A DNA stretch of 64,000 nucleotides. It comes from Trichobilharzia regenti (taxonomy: Eukaryota > Platyhelminthes > Trematoda > Strigeidida > Schistosomatidae). Where the stretch lies: contig OX235270.1 in NCBI GenBank assembly GCA_944472135.2, positions 79,431,168 to 79,495,167 of the forward strand, given 5' to 3'. The position numbers and the translations under genes are program-made. Positions 1 through 10,485 of the stretch are shown here, one piece after another. A model generated the notes under the pieces. It did no database searches. It was not told where the DNA came from and saw only the letters and a program-made list of their open reading frames with translations. Each line of letters begins with the position of its first letter. The first letter of the stretch is position 1.

Positions 1-377
1 ACTGTAAACACTTTGTCCAGAATAAAGCTATTTTTTAATTATAATTTAAAAATTGGTAATTAGAAGAAATCACTTATTCTTTTCGCTCACTGTTATTATA
101 AGAGTTATCCAATTTTATAAATCTGTTTGGCCAAGCAGGTTTTATTTTTCACCATATGATATCTTTGTTTTTGTAGTTAATTACCACTCTGCCAATATCT
201 TGGTCCTGATGGATTACTACTAACTACCACACCATTACGAGGACAGTTCATTGTGTTTAAAAAAGTGGATAACTCAGTCCTTCATTTAATCCTATATTTT
301 GTTTAAAATACGAATATTCTTTAGCCTATATGTACTAATGTAAATTTTACCTTGTCTATTTTTATGATATTATTCAG

Positions 378-1955
378 GTATGGGTCGCCCTGGAAAAGGT
401 CATTACTGGACTATTGATCCAGCAGCCGAATTTATGTTCCAAGATGGAGCGTCAAGAAGACGGCCACGTGGCTTTCGCAGAAAGTGTGCATCTGCAGCCG
501 CAGCTGCAGTGGCGGCAGCAGTTGCAGCAAATATTTCATCTTCAAATAACTACGCTCAGATGAATCATGAAGGATCGCTGTACAATATGACATCATCCCC
601 ATTTAGCACATTTAATTTAGGGAACATGACCCATGATATTTTAACGAAAGAAATGACACAATTTTTAATCCCGAATTCCACAAACAATCGTGGTATAAAT
701 TATGATAATGTGAACATGACGAAATTTCAAACCCAGTCGAGTGAAATGTCAGTCCCTCCCAACTTAAATGTGTCTAACATTTTGGCCACTTCTGCTTCAT
801 GCAGGAGTTTAGAATTAGAAGAAGCCGGACCGTCTTCTTCATCTTCTTCGACTGATAGTGTTTTCAGCGTTCATACTACTACCATAAATGGACAAGCACA
901 TAGATCTACAACTCCGGCATCAGTCTCATTTGATAACTTGCTTCATACACAGTCGGATCATTTTGGTTTAAAACTGTCGACATCACCAATGGTGAATTCA
1001 GTGACAAATACTTCTCATCTCGGGGAGTGTATGCCGATTCGGAAAGCATATACAAGGGAATTAGATCGTTCACCTTTCAATTTTATTAGCCCACCAGAGC
1101 AAACAAGAAATAATAATATTCCTGTTAGTCAACAGTTACCTCCAATTTATCAGACTATGATGCATAAGACACTACCATGTATTCAAAACTCAAATCCTAC
1201 TGTTACTTCTCCCCTGTATAAACCAACTATTTCAGATGGGTATGATAGTCCTATGAATATGAGTAACAGTATTCAACATCATGAGCAGATGAGAACGGAT
1301 TTTACATCCTATTATGACAGAGAAAAAGATTCACATATGAATGATTCACATTCTACTCTAATGAAAATAAATGAGCACAATGTTTATGACAACAGTTTCA
1401 ATCATTTTGGACACCATTCTCAGGGTTTGTTATCAGGTAAGAAAGAATCGAATCCACTAGATCAAAACAATGACCCTGAGTTGCGTTGGTACAATGAAAG
1501 AATATATTGGTCATACAATTCTTCAGTTAAACAACATGATTTATTGAGTAAGAAGGAATCAAATCACTTGGCTGCTGCTTCAAATATTGTAGAAACAAGT
1601 ACGTATACTAGTGAGGAATTTGGTGATGCTCAAATAAACGCCAATACTAATAATAACATCACCACTCATCAAAGCACAGATGAACCTAAAAGAAGAAGAA
1701 TTGAAGCGTTTCATGACAATGAAAATCCCATGTACACAAGGGTGGTATTATCCCCATCTTCTAAATGTAATTCACAAATGACTGACACAAAGAATATACA
1801 AGATAAGCAACATATAGGTGTGTCAAAATGTGATGAATCAAATAGTGTAAATTATTCGCTGAGTCCACGGGATAATGAACTACCTATTCACATAAAGGAA
1901 CTTTGCCTTCCTACCAATTGTACCCGAGTAGGAGGTGAACATACCAAAGGCGAAG
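378..1955 (+). CDS. foxF: FoxF fork-head transcription factor, exon with end of DNA-binding domain and C-terminal region
   Basis: The exon opens with the last third of a fork-head domain: [13 protein letters not shown] followed by EFMF and [11 protein letters not shown]. This wing-2 signature is diagnostic of the FoxF class, nuclear DNA-binding factors for mesoderm and visceral muscle in other animals. Helix 3 and the upstream exon lie outside the window. The start is a splice acceptor (pyrimidine-rich, CAG at 375-377), not the ATG at 380; two bases complete a split codon. Further along are a poly-Ala stretch (residues about 38-52 from that ATG), a Ser run near residue 150, low-complexity Asn/Ser/His-rich sequence and a basic KRRR patch near residue 436. 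An AAG|GTAATT donor follows base 1955; without splicing the frame stops at 1972. Class assignment is confident, the exact 3' boundary less so. Confidence 0.85.
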
Positions 1956-4047
1956 GTAATTTCATAATTTGAAATAAGTATGCTGTTTGTAATTTCTGTT
2001 AAATTCCAAAATAGTATTTAAAACAGTGATTGATTAGAAGGAGTTGATTACCACAGTTCAGTCTCAACTGAAATAAGAAACAATAAAGTTATATCATAAA
2101 CTACTGAAAGGCGTCATGAAAAGGATTTAAAGTCCTAATGATCATAAATGTAGTTTTCTTTCTATAAAAACTTTTAAACTAGAATAGGAAAATATTCAAC
2201 GTCCCTTGTGCCTGAATATTTGATTTTGTCTCTAAATGCAAATTTTCACCAAAGGAAATTAAACATTTACTTTGAAACTTTAAGTCTTAAGATGTGAAGC
2301 CAAGAAAATCTACAGGTAGTAACTTTATGGTTCTTCTAATTTGGATTAAGATAAAACAGGACACAGAACTGGTTATGGACTGACTAAAATGGTCTTTAGT
2401 AATTGCATGTAATGAAAGAATTAGCTAAGTAACCTTCACTTAGGATCAGAACTATTTATAAACAATGAACAAACAGAAAATGGCACAAACATTGGTTCTC
2501 ATGACTCGGTAGCCGATGGGATAATGCTTTGTCAATTGAACTGATAACTACATAGTTCGAATCTCAGTGAAAACACCAGAGATTATATGCTAATCCATGC
2601 AAACCATGTGCCTAGCAGTTTTAAAGGTGCCACCAACAAATAGATAAGATGAAACAATTATCATTATATTGTAAGTATAAGTGGCCAAATAATGGAGTAA
2701 TGGATTCTTTTAAACTAAGATAAATTAATTCGTTAATGCATGCATTATGCACTCATTTTCAAGATACACTTATGCTAAAAAACTGTCCAGTAAAAGCCAC
2801 AATGAAACTTTCTACCTTTCATTTAAAGTCGTATCTGTCAAGACTTTATTCAGGTCACCTGCTAAATTTTAACGTTTACTGAAGACATGACATGATCACA
2901 TTTTAATACATCTAAAAAATGATAGAAAACTGTGCTAGAAACAATTAACTAAAAAATGCAATCACATTTTTTTGGCGTAGCTAAGAAAATGGTCATTGTG
3001 TTGTTTTCTCATTTATTCATCATATTTTCTTAGAAAATTACTGTACAACTTTTGCCAACTTTTAACCTCTGCTGCTTTTTTAGGAAGACAAAATAATGAA
3101 TTTCATATTCTGCTGTCTCTTAAAGTAGATGCAAAGAATATATTCCTATAGGCTTGTTTAGGACAGGAAATCAGTTTTAAGTTGCTCAGCATGAAAACGT
3201 AAAATCTTGACTGGTATAGATATTGCGATTGCACATTCCTCATTCAAAAATGCTTGAATAACATCTGTTCAAGTTGATCTAGCCCACAGAAATATAGGTT
3301 GGTTTGACTGCTGAATTCGTAAAAAGTGTTAGACAACTATTTAATACTTTTAATCACGTGCACAACCTTTTTATCAAGGAAGTGGTTTATAGAACTTTAT
3401 GTTCTTTGGCATTATTGATGCAGTTTAGAAACTTGGTGTGAATTTGTGCCTTTCAACCTCGCTTCTTTGTTCTCCTACACCAAGAAATCTTCATTTATTG
3501 TTGCTTGTAAGCAACAATCACTAACTCTGGTAAAAATTATGACCAACTGTCACTAGATCTAATGTTTTCGGCATTCGACCTAAAGGACTAGTATCTTGAC
3601 ATCTATAAACGCAGATGTAATACGCTAAGAGATCTGATTAAAATGGTACTAAAAGTTTTAATGTAACCATTAAAATACACGATAAGGAGAATGTCAAATA
3701 GACGGTTTTATTTAGTAAATGGGTATATGATAATCAGCACACCGCTTATTTAAAAATGATCATTTCGCCTGTTGTTCACATTTTGCTGCCTGCTGTTGAT
3801 AGGTTAATAACAGTTACTGCTATGGAAAATATTCTTCTAGATAGTGGTGTTTTTATTTCTTCAGTCACAGTGGTCTTTCTGACAAGAAATTTGGTTCATG
3901 TGTGCAACCAATGAATGATGATACATGAGGCAGACTTTTAAAATATGCATGAACAAGTAAAACTATTAACTTATTTCATGCTGATAACATCATGGATTTG
4001 TTGAAATTTTATCTATTAACTTTTCATCTTCTATTCTCTACACTTAG
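1956..4047 (+). other. Predicted last intron of foxF
   Basis: The stretch starts GTAATT and ends with a long pyrimidine tract and CACTTAG at 4041-4047. It leaves one base of a split codon on the left and two on the right, so the phases agree. It is AT-rich, I see no conserved coding inside it, and it carries one tRNA-like SINE fragment near 2.5 kb. The intron is inferred from splice signals and frame, not from transcripts. Confidence 0.6.
2498..2640 (+). repeat. Decayed tRNA-derived SINE-like element in the foxF intron
   Basis: A pol III A-box-like sequence (TAGCCGATGGG, 2510-2520) is followed 33 bases later by a B-box-like sequence (AGTTCGAATCTC, 2554-2565). The spacing is right for a tRNA-derived promoter. 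No complete cloverleaf is evident, which argues against a functional tRNA gene. Family unknown. Confidence 0.35.
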
Positions 4048-4148
4048 AAATTCTTGAACCAAAAGAAATTTTGGAATATAGTACGCCAACCGATTCAATG
4101 TCCACTTTTATTACCAGTCCTCAATCGCAAAAATACAATTATATGTGA
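4048..4148 (+). CDS. foxF: Probable terminal coding exon of foxF
   Basis: After the acceptor at 4041-4047, two bases complete the codon begun at 1955, giving Glu. The next 32 codons are open and stop at TGA 4146-4148. The peptide is hydrophilic (residues such as EPKEILEYSTPTD and SPQSQKYNYM) and resembles the Ser/Thr/Tyr-rich tail of the preceding exon. Only this reading frame is both phase-compatible and open; one of the other two meets a stop almost at once. FoxF proteins often have a short separate C-terminal exon, but I cannot align the tail to a known one. Alternative: it is fortuitous and the gene ends at 1972. Confidence 0.6.
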
Positions 4149-7100
4149 ATATTTATATGCCTAACTTATTAACTTGTTGACTAATTCGGCAGTGATATAC
4201 TGTTCAAAGTCTCATTACTTCTGGGACTGTTTATTTGTCTTACTTCTTCCATATACATATTTACAATTCTGTCCAAAGAAGATATATATATATATCCTAC
4301 TACACATCTAAACACATAAACTCAATTTTGCGCACATTACTCGTCTATCTCTTTAAATAACAGTGTTTTTCAATGTTCAATTCGTTACCACTTATAAATC
4401 TTTCAATATATTCATTTGTTTGCCTTATTCCATTTCCTTTTTAAAAAAAATGAAAATAACATGAATACATATGCATAGGCAAAGTCAATACATTTATGAG
4501 ACTTTCAAACACTACTTACTACTAAGCATAGTAGTTTGCGATTTCTTTTTCATCAACGATTTAAAAGTGAAGCATTACTAGTCACATATTAAGCCAATAA
4601 ACTCATCTTTACATGATGACAAGTTATTTCTCCTTGAATCGTATGAATCACTCTAAAAATTATGAACAATAAACTCTCTTTTTTCTAAGCTGGATTTTGT
4701 TTTTCCTCTTTGGGTTCTTTTTTGTTATAAAATCAAAAATTATTATATTGAGTGACATGTTTCACTATATGCAATTTTTTCCTCAACCTTATCATATATA
4801 AATACTACTACTTATATTACTAATATTTTTACGTTTTTACTAATATGAAATGATTCGTGAATTAATACTTCTTTTAAACCTGTTAAAAAGTATCCGGATT
4901 TGTAAAACTAGGTAATTGATGTAGGATGGTTGGAAGAAAATGGCAGACATAAATGCTGTTTCGTCTAAATTATTTTGTCACCTTTGGAAAGGATACCGGT
5001 TTCTCACATAATCAGAGGCATACTAATTACCTAGGACTTGACAAACACCACCTTGAGAAGTGTCAAGAATCTAAAAAACAGTTTTTCTTTCAGAATGAAT
5101 TATGACTTCAAGCGATAAAGACTAGTGATATTATTGTAAATTTAATCAGCAGAATTAATATTGGGAGCTGAAGAACACGGAAATGGTTACAAATTAGTAT
5201 TATGCAACGTGTTAAGTCAATAGTCTGTCAGAGAGTACAACGGTAATCGAAGTAACACGGTCACAATCTGCATATTTGTAGGCTTTACAAAAAAAGAAAA
5301 TGCTGAATAAGTTACTTAATACTTGATTTTTCCAGTTTAAATCTTCATAACGTCTTAAAATTAAGGATTTATAAAGATTACCCTAGAATGTGGGAAGTAA
5401 TGCAGTATAAATTGGCAAAACGGTGTAGGTCCAGGCAAAATGTTAGAAAAAACATTAAATTTACACAAAGTAAATGTAAACAGCTGTATAAACGTCAACA
5501 AGTATAACGGTGCTCGTCCCCGTAGTTTATTATCTGATAACTAAACTCTTGAGACAATGACTTACAATATGTAAAAAACAATAAAATAGACATAAGTTTT
5601 AGTCTGGAAATGGTAAACACTAACTCTTGGGTAGTTTTCAAAATTCGACTCAGGTAAAAATAGGAATATATTAATTAGAGGTCTATACCTCTACTTTCTA
5701 CGGGACTTCCATAGACTTTGCAACATAAAACACAAGTCTTTATTGCCGAATTAAGTTAATATATCAGGTGGTCAAAAAGTTAATTTGCTCAAAAATACTA
5801 ATATTAAACGCTAAGAGCAAATAAATTGAATGTACTCCCTTTATGTTTGGCCTAAAGGAGATTTGTGTTTGTTCGCCAGTTCCAAATTATGAAATTAGAA
5901 ATTTTGTCAGTAAATTAAGGTTACAGAAAGTTATCGAATTACTTAAGGGTAAAGTACTTTGACTTAACCTTCAATCAAACATGAAGTGTTGGAATCCTGC
6001 ACCATTATATGCTTGTTAGCGCGCTAAAAAGTTACTGAAATTGCACAGTTTCATCGTCATACGAAACAACATCCAATGAAGTTAGCTTGAGAACTACTGA
6101 ACATTTGGGGAGCATTTGTTATAGCCATTCCCATTTATTCTAAAGTGCTTCAGCAAGATGAATCTAGTACATGACCTAGTTGAGGGTAAACGGAAAAGTT
6201 AACCAGTAAGATACCTACTAAGAGAACTAAATAGTAAATGAAATCTTAGCACTTCACTCACTGTTTCCATTAATTTGATTTCCAGCTTTCAAGACTGAAG
6301 TTTTAAGTATGATGAAGGGAATATTGGTTAAATGGAAAATGGTTACTGGACTACTCATCCATCCATGAAATGGTTTATTTCAGTCTAGGAAACCGTTAAA
6401 ATGATTTAGCATAGACTAGTTAATCTTTTGGGCGGTCTTGTCTTTGCAAAGCAAAGTCGCAGTTTTAAATCTGAGAATTTCAGAGTTGTTGGTGCCTGAT
6501 TAACTGATGACACACCATAATAGTTTATGCATTTTTGATCATGTTAGTCCTAAACAAGTCATAAAATTTCAGATCGCGACCAAGTAGTTAAAGACTTGCT
6601 TTTTACAATTAGCAGGTATCAGAAAGACTTAACCTTTTTCCGACTAACATTAACTTTAAAAAAACTCTTTTTAGAAGTTGAATACTGATATTCTGAAATA
6701 AGTAGCATTATAAAGCTAAGAGGCGGTACAGAGTGAACACTTCATATATGTGTGCTGATCACCAGGTATCAGTGGAATATATATTTCATGAAAAAACCCC
6801 ATTCGAATATTAATAGAGAGAAGACCAGTAGTTCAGCGAAGTCTCTTTTCGACAAATTCATTTTCACAGCTGTACAAACGCGAATATATTTGGTCATTTT
6901 GTATTTGTGTCTCCACTAAATTTGTCAAACGAAAATACAATTGGTAAGATTTTGGTGGAGTTACGTATTATAAAAGCGTTTCGAGCATTCAGATGTTAAT
7001 ACAAGAGGGTAGTAACAAAAGGGATGGGTTGTCACAAACGATTGTTAAATAAGAGTTACGTAATAACATGAATAGTTTGATGAAAGAGTGGTACTCAGGG

Positions 7101-7221
7101 TGAACATGGAAACAAAATAAAATACGGAATTACGTAGAAGTTTTAAAGGAATACAAGAGTTTTAAATGGTTAGAAAAAAAACAAGCAAACAAGCGAAAAT
7201 GAAGTCAAATCAACAGATTTG
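4149..7221. other. AT-rich 3' UTR and intergenic sequence, no gene seen
   Basis: Apart from the poly(A) hexamers there is no long open frame, recognisable protein motif, tRNA or repeat shared with the rest of the window. A weak tRNA-like stretch near 6430-6530 is too degraded to call. Confidence 0.5.
4596..4673 (+). promoter_or_regulatory. Candidate polyadenylation signals of foxF
   Basis: Two AATAAA hexamers lie at 4596-4601 and 4668-4673, about 450-525 bases after the predicted stop; the second is followed by a T-rich stretch. They fit a 3' UTR for the terminal exon at 4048. Such hexamers are frequent in AT-rich DNA, so this is suggestive only. Confidence 0.35.
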
Positions 7222-7461
7222 TTAACATAATAGTAGGAGTGTTTGGATAATTTTCTTTTGTATGCATAGTTCTGGTTCTTCTAACTGAATGGCTAGGGCT
7301 TCTGCAATGCAAAGAAGACGGAAAGGTATTTTCTTTGGCAGGTTGTTCTTCACTTTGTAGATTACTTTGAAGGAGGCGTTTGTTGAGATGAAATGACCAG
7401 TGGTGACGAGATGTTCGATTATTTCACACCTTATACGGCCACTACTTCCTTTACGCTGCAT
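7222..7461 (-). pseudogene. Fragment resembling the C-terminal GIY-YIG nuclease tail of a retroelement
   Basis: The 79-codon frame contains EHLVTTGH, then FKVIYKV, then LLCIAEALAIQ and ELCIQKK. The order His-containing motif, F-x-VIY, then LCIAEALAI with a nearby Cys resembles the nuclease tail that schistosome retroelement polyproteins carry. Nothing upstream looks like a reverse transcriptase, so if the match is right this is a short relic. I recognise the pattern from memory of such proteins and cannot name the family. Confidence 0.35.
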
Positions 7462-8920
7462 AGTGTTCTTTGACCCTTTTTGACAGGATGTGCGTCGAAT
7501 GACCTATGTGCCTGACCCCACAGTAAGAGGTAAACTGATATATACACATATACATATTTATGAGTAGAAGGTTCATATAAAACTAAGTATTTATGGCACC
7601 TCAAGATTTTCGATTTGTGGACATATGATGAAGCTGAAGGTAGTTTTCGTTGCTGACCAAATTCATTTATAGAAGAACCATTTGAAATCCTTAAGTACTG
7701 GACAGCTAATTTGTCCTATTTAGGGACTAAACACCAGAGCGAGTCTACGAACACACCAGGAATTAGGACTACTCTTATATATGGTGTTGGGTTGAGATTA
7801 TAAGAGCCATGATTTCTAAATTCTATCGATTCTCTGACCAACTGTTCTCAAAGTTGACTTAGTGGACCCAGTCTGTTACAATTTCTTATCTGAACTGTTG
7901 GAAACATCTGGTAGCTAGCCACTGATGGGAAATAATTAAATATTTAGTTTTCGGGTTTGAAAGGATTCGACTACTTTCATTAATGATTGAATTTACTTTC
8001 AAATTTATAAGAATCATCTATTCTATTTTATTAAGTGATTAATATTTTTGTTATCGGAAGTAATTACGTTATGGAAACTCAAAACGCATCATGGTAACTT
8101 AACTGTGGAAATTCATATTGTGGCCAACTTTTATTTACTAACTTGAAATTATTCATGGAAATTTTGTGATTTACTTTTTGACCTTAAAAAACACTACTTA
8201 TTTTAATTCTGATGAAATCGTATCAGTGCTTAGCAAAAGCTGACCACATCTGTCAACCGAAATGTTCGTGATTTCATGTATTGACTCCAAATAGAATTAG
8301 AAAGTGAATAAGTTGTCTTTGTCAACCCTGTCAGGGAAGAATTACAGAGGATTTTACCTGAAATTATTTTATCCTACTATAAACTTATGCTAGAAGTAAT
8401 TTTTATGTCACTTCTGATATTATTTCCAGAACAATAATATCTAACAACACGTGTAAAGTGACTGTTCTGCCTCTTCTTTTTCTTAATATTATTACTGTCA
8501 CTGGTGGAGGTGGAACACAACTAAAGTTTGACATAAATGCCAACATTTGAGACTTACCTTATTGGAAGCGTACAAATCAATAAATGTAATCATCATTTTG
8601 ACAATTCATTCGCTATTATTCTATACACTGAACCGTTATTTCCCAGTTGGGAAAATTCAGTTGATAATCATAGTTATGAAATTATTTTAAGATAATTATT
8701 AAGTAGTAATCATTCATTATCACCTTACGTGTTACTCATGAATGGAAGTTTAATTTCCAACCAAATGTTTGAAATATACGGAGTTTTAGTTAAGATCTCA
8801 TAAGTTTCTTCATCAAAAGCCTATTAAGATCACTTATATCTAGTTAGTTTGTAAGCATGGATTATACTTAATTATATTACCTATTGATATTCATCTCGTA
8901 GTATTGTTTATCTTAATTGC
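7462..8920. other. AT-rich intergenic sequence, nothing recognised
   Basis: No conserved frame, RNA gene or window-internal repeat was found in this stretch. Confidence 0.5.
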
Positions 8921-9113
8921 AGCGTTGGTGGCACAGTGGTTAGGACTCTCGTCGACCATGCACATGGTCCGAGGTTCGATCCCCTGCCGGCGCACACCTG
9001 ATATTTATGGTCGGCCTGCGAAATTTGGGCTACCGATATCCATGCTGAAAATTCCATACTTGTACCAAAAATACAGTGTGGAATCAAGCTGTAATCAAAA
9101 AAATAAAAATGGT
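8921..9113 (+). repeat. tRNA-derived SINE (family A)
   Basis: A good A box (TGGCACAGTGG, 8929-8939) and B box (GGTTCGATCCC, 8973-8983) are followed by a body shared with copies at 11051 and 45522, and by an A-rich tail with the pattern AATCAAAAAAATAAAA. The long common tail and A-rich end mark it as a retroposed SINE rather than a tRNA gene. Short open frames across it on both strands are incidental. Confidence 0.8.
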
Positions 9114-9202
9114 AAGCGATCCTGTAGACCTTCATACACAGTAGAATGGTAAGAAGAACCTAATCTGATAACTTTAAGTATTGTAAACTAAACAAATTGT
9201 TC

Positions 9203-9371
9203 AAGTATTGGTTTGTAGGGATTTGGTTGGTTACATGAGTTCATCATGAGCTGACACTGTTTAGAGAACCACTGGAAAACCTGGGAATACTGGACAACTG
9301 TTTCGTCCCAGTTTGGGACTCTTCAGCAGTACACACCCACCGGGGATTCGAACCCAGGACCTTCTGGTTAC
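9203..9371 (-). repeat. Sm-alpha-like hammerhead SINE, head-truncated copy
   Basis: On the minus strand it reads: B-box-like GGTTCGAATCCCC, hammerhead motif, CCAGTGGTTCTC tail region, then a terminal segment ending near 9203. The same order recurs at 9374-9600 on the plus strand, making an inverted pair about 2 bases apart. The A-box half is missing. Hammerhead-bearing SINE-like repeats (Sm-alpha) are established in schistosomes; the family link is by structure, not alignment. Confidence 0.7.
9286..9331 (-). ncRNA. Hammerhead ribozyme, core intact
   Basis: On the minus strand: core CTGAAGA (9320-9326), stem II with perfect 6-bp GTCCCA/TGGGAC (9305-9319), GAAA (9301-9304), cleavage triplet GTC (9293-9295) with the predicted cut between 9293 and 9292, and stem I GTACTG/CAGTAT (six pairs, one G.U). 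Stem III is only about three pairs with a two-base loop. Very short stem III is known for animal retroposon hammerheads, which may act as dimers. Confidence 0.7.
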
Positions 9372-9373
9372 AA

Positions 9374-9600
9374 GGCGTGGTGACATCGGTTAGAGCAAGT
9401 GGCTTTGTGGTCTATAAGGTTGCCTTTCAACCAGAGGGTTCTAGATTCGAACCTCGGTGGGTGCGTACTACTGAAGAGTCCCAAACTAGGACGAAACAGC
9501 TGTTCAGTATTCCCAGGTTTTCCAGTGGTTCTCTAACCAATGTCAGATCATGATGAACTCCTGTAACCAATCAACCAAATCCCTACAAACCAATACTTGA
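9374..9600 (+). repeat. Sm-alpha-like hammerhead SINE, near full-length copy
   Basis: It has a tRNA-like head with an A-box-like GTTAGAGCAAGTGG region near 9388-9402 and a B box (GATTCGAACCTC, about 9444-9455), then a hammerhead motif, then the tail shared with the left inverted copy. Together the two form a foldback of about 170 bp per arm. Confidence 0.7.
9465..9511 (+). ncRNA. Hammerhead ribozyme, probably weakened
   Basis: CTGAAGA (9471-9477), a stem II of four pairs (GTCC/GGAC) and GAAA are present. Stem III is a palindrome (ACAGCTGT) with no loop, so it could form only between two molecules. The first stem I pair is mismatched (A opposite C or A, depending on the cleavage register). 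Compared with the left copy this motif looks impaired. Confidence 0.5.
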
Positions 9601-9830
9601 ATACCAATGAGATGCTCACTGGTAACTTGCCCTATTCAGGTAGGTAGTTACCTGGGGTTCCAGTGGGAAGTCGTGACCAGTAGGGTGCAGCAGGTCGGGT
9701 GTGAGGACAAATACTCTCCGAAGACATTGGCTAGGGGTTCCGTTATATCGTGAATTTGCAGGTCATGATGAAAATCCTGTAACCAATCAAATCCCTATAC
9801 AGACCAACACTTTAATATTCATTAATTATA
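9601..9830 (+). repeat. SINE-tail-related repeat
   Basis: The end of this stretch (GGTCATGATGAAAATCCTG, then a CAATCAAATCCCTA motif) matches the tail of the adjacent hammerhead SINE. The preceding 130 bases are unlike it. Probably a third, diverged member of the family. From 9831 to 10142 I see nothing. Confidence 0.4.
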
Positions 9831-10142
9831 ATTAAATCCAGTATTACCTAGCCGTTATGACGATGTTAATGCAACGCAAATCCCCCTTTTTCTAACCTTC
9901 TTAGATGTGTAGACTATTTGTAATATACTCTGTCTTGTGGATTTTTATTCCAGTTATTAGTATTTTCTTTCTAAACAAGTTAGTGATTATTGTTCAGTAC
10001 TGGGATACTCTCTGTTATTGTTCTGCATTTATGATGAATATTTCAGAAAATGTACATGAGTTGTTTGTCATAAAAAGACTTAATAAGGATTCAGTAAGTG
10101 TTTGACTAAAAATTGAAATGTTATCACATTTAACCTGAATTG

Positions 10143-10485
10143 ATCAATGTCCAGCTCTTATTTCGCTGGACCTCACGCTGTCCCTCGAAGACTTTCAGAA
10201 ACACTTTGTATTAACCAACGCAAAGACCAGAACACTGATTGGCGACTCAAGAATCCTTTATTCTTACGCCAACATGTGACCGACAATAAGGTTATCACAC
10301 AAGGTCTAAAAACAAGTGTTATAACAATAAGTCATGATAATACTTCCGATAGTTTTTTATCTTCATTTGAACAGCGAAGGATGAGACGATGACTGGTGTA
10401 TTGATGACTCCTGCGAAAATTATGGAGGAGTTGGGCTTGAGCAAACAACCATGAATTGATCGTTCAATCTTCACCTACATTGACA
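10143..10485 (-). repeat. Truncated solo LTR (TGTCA...TGACA family)
   Basis: It matches the LTR at 44230-44957 but lacks the outer 20 or so bases on the left, where the segmental duplication begins. The end TGACA is at 10481-10485. The orientation is opposite to the surrounding Gypsy pol, so it is an insertion and not that element's own LTR. Confidence 0.75.

Noticed and set aside
8921..9000. Possible tRNA gene
   Set aside because: A and B boxes are good, but no matching acceptor stem is seen, and the same head occurs at 11051 and 45522 with a shared body and A-rich tail. It is a SINE.
9905..10392. Two short frames of 66 and 81 codons
   Set aside because: The second lies in an LTR; the first is AT-rich with hydrophobic residues and no support.
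10143..10485. LTR as the Gypsy element's own LTR
   Set aside because: Its orientation is opposite to pol, it lies in mid-RT in the parent copy, and the same LTR brackets the gag of element Z with target duplications.
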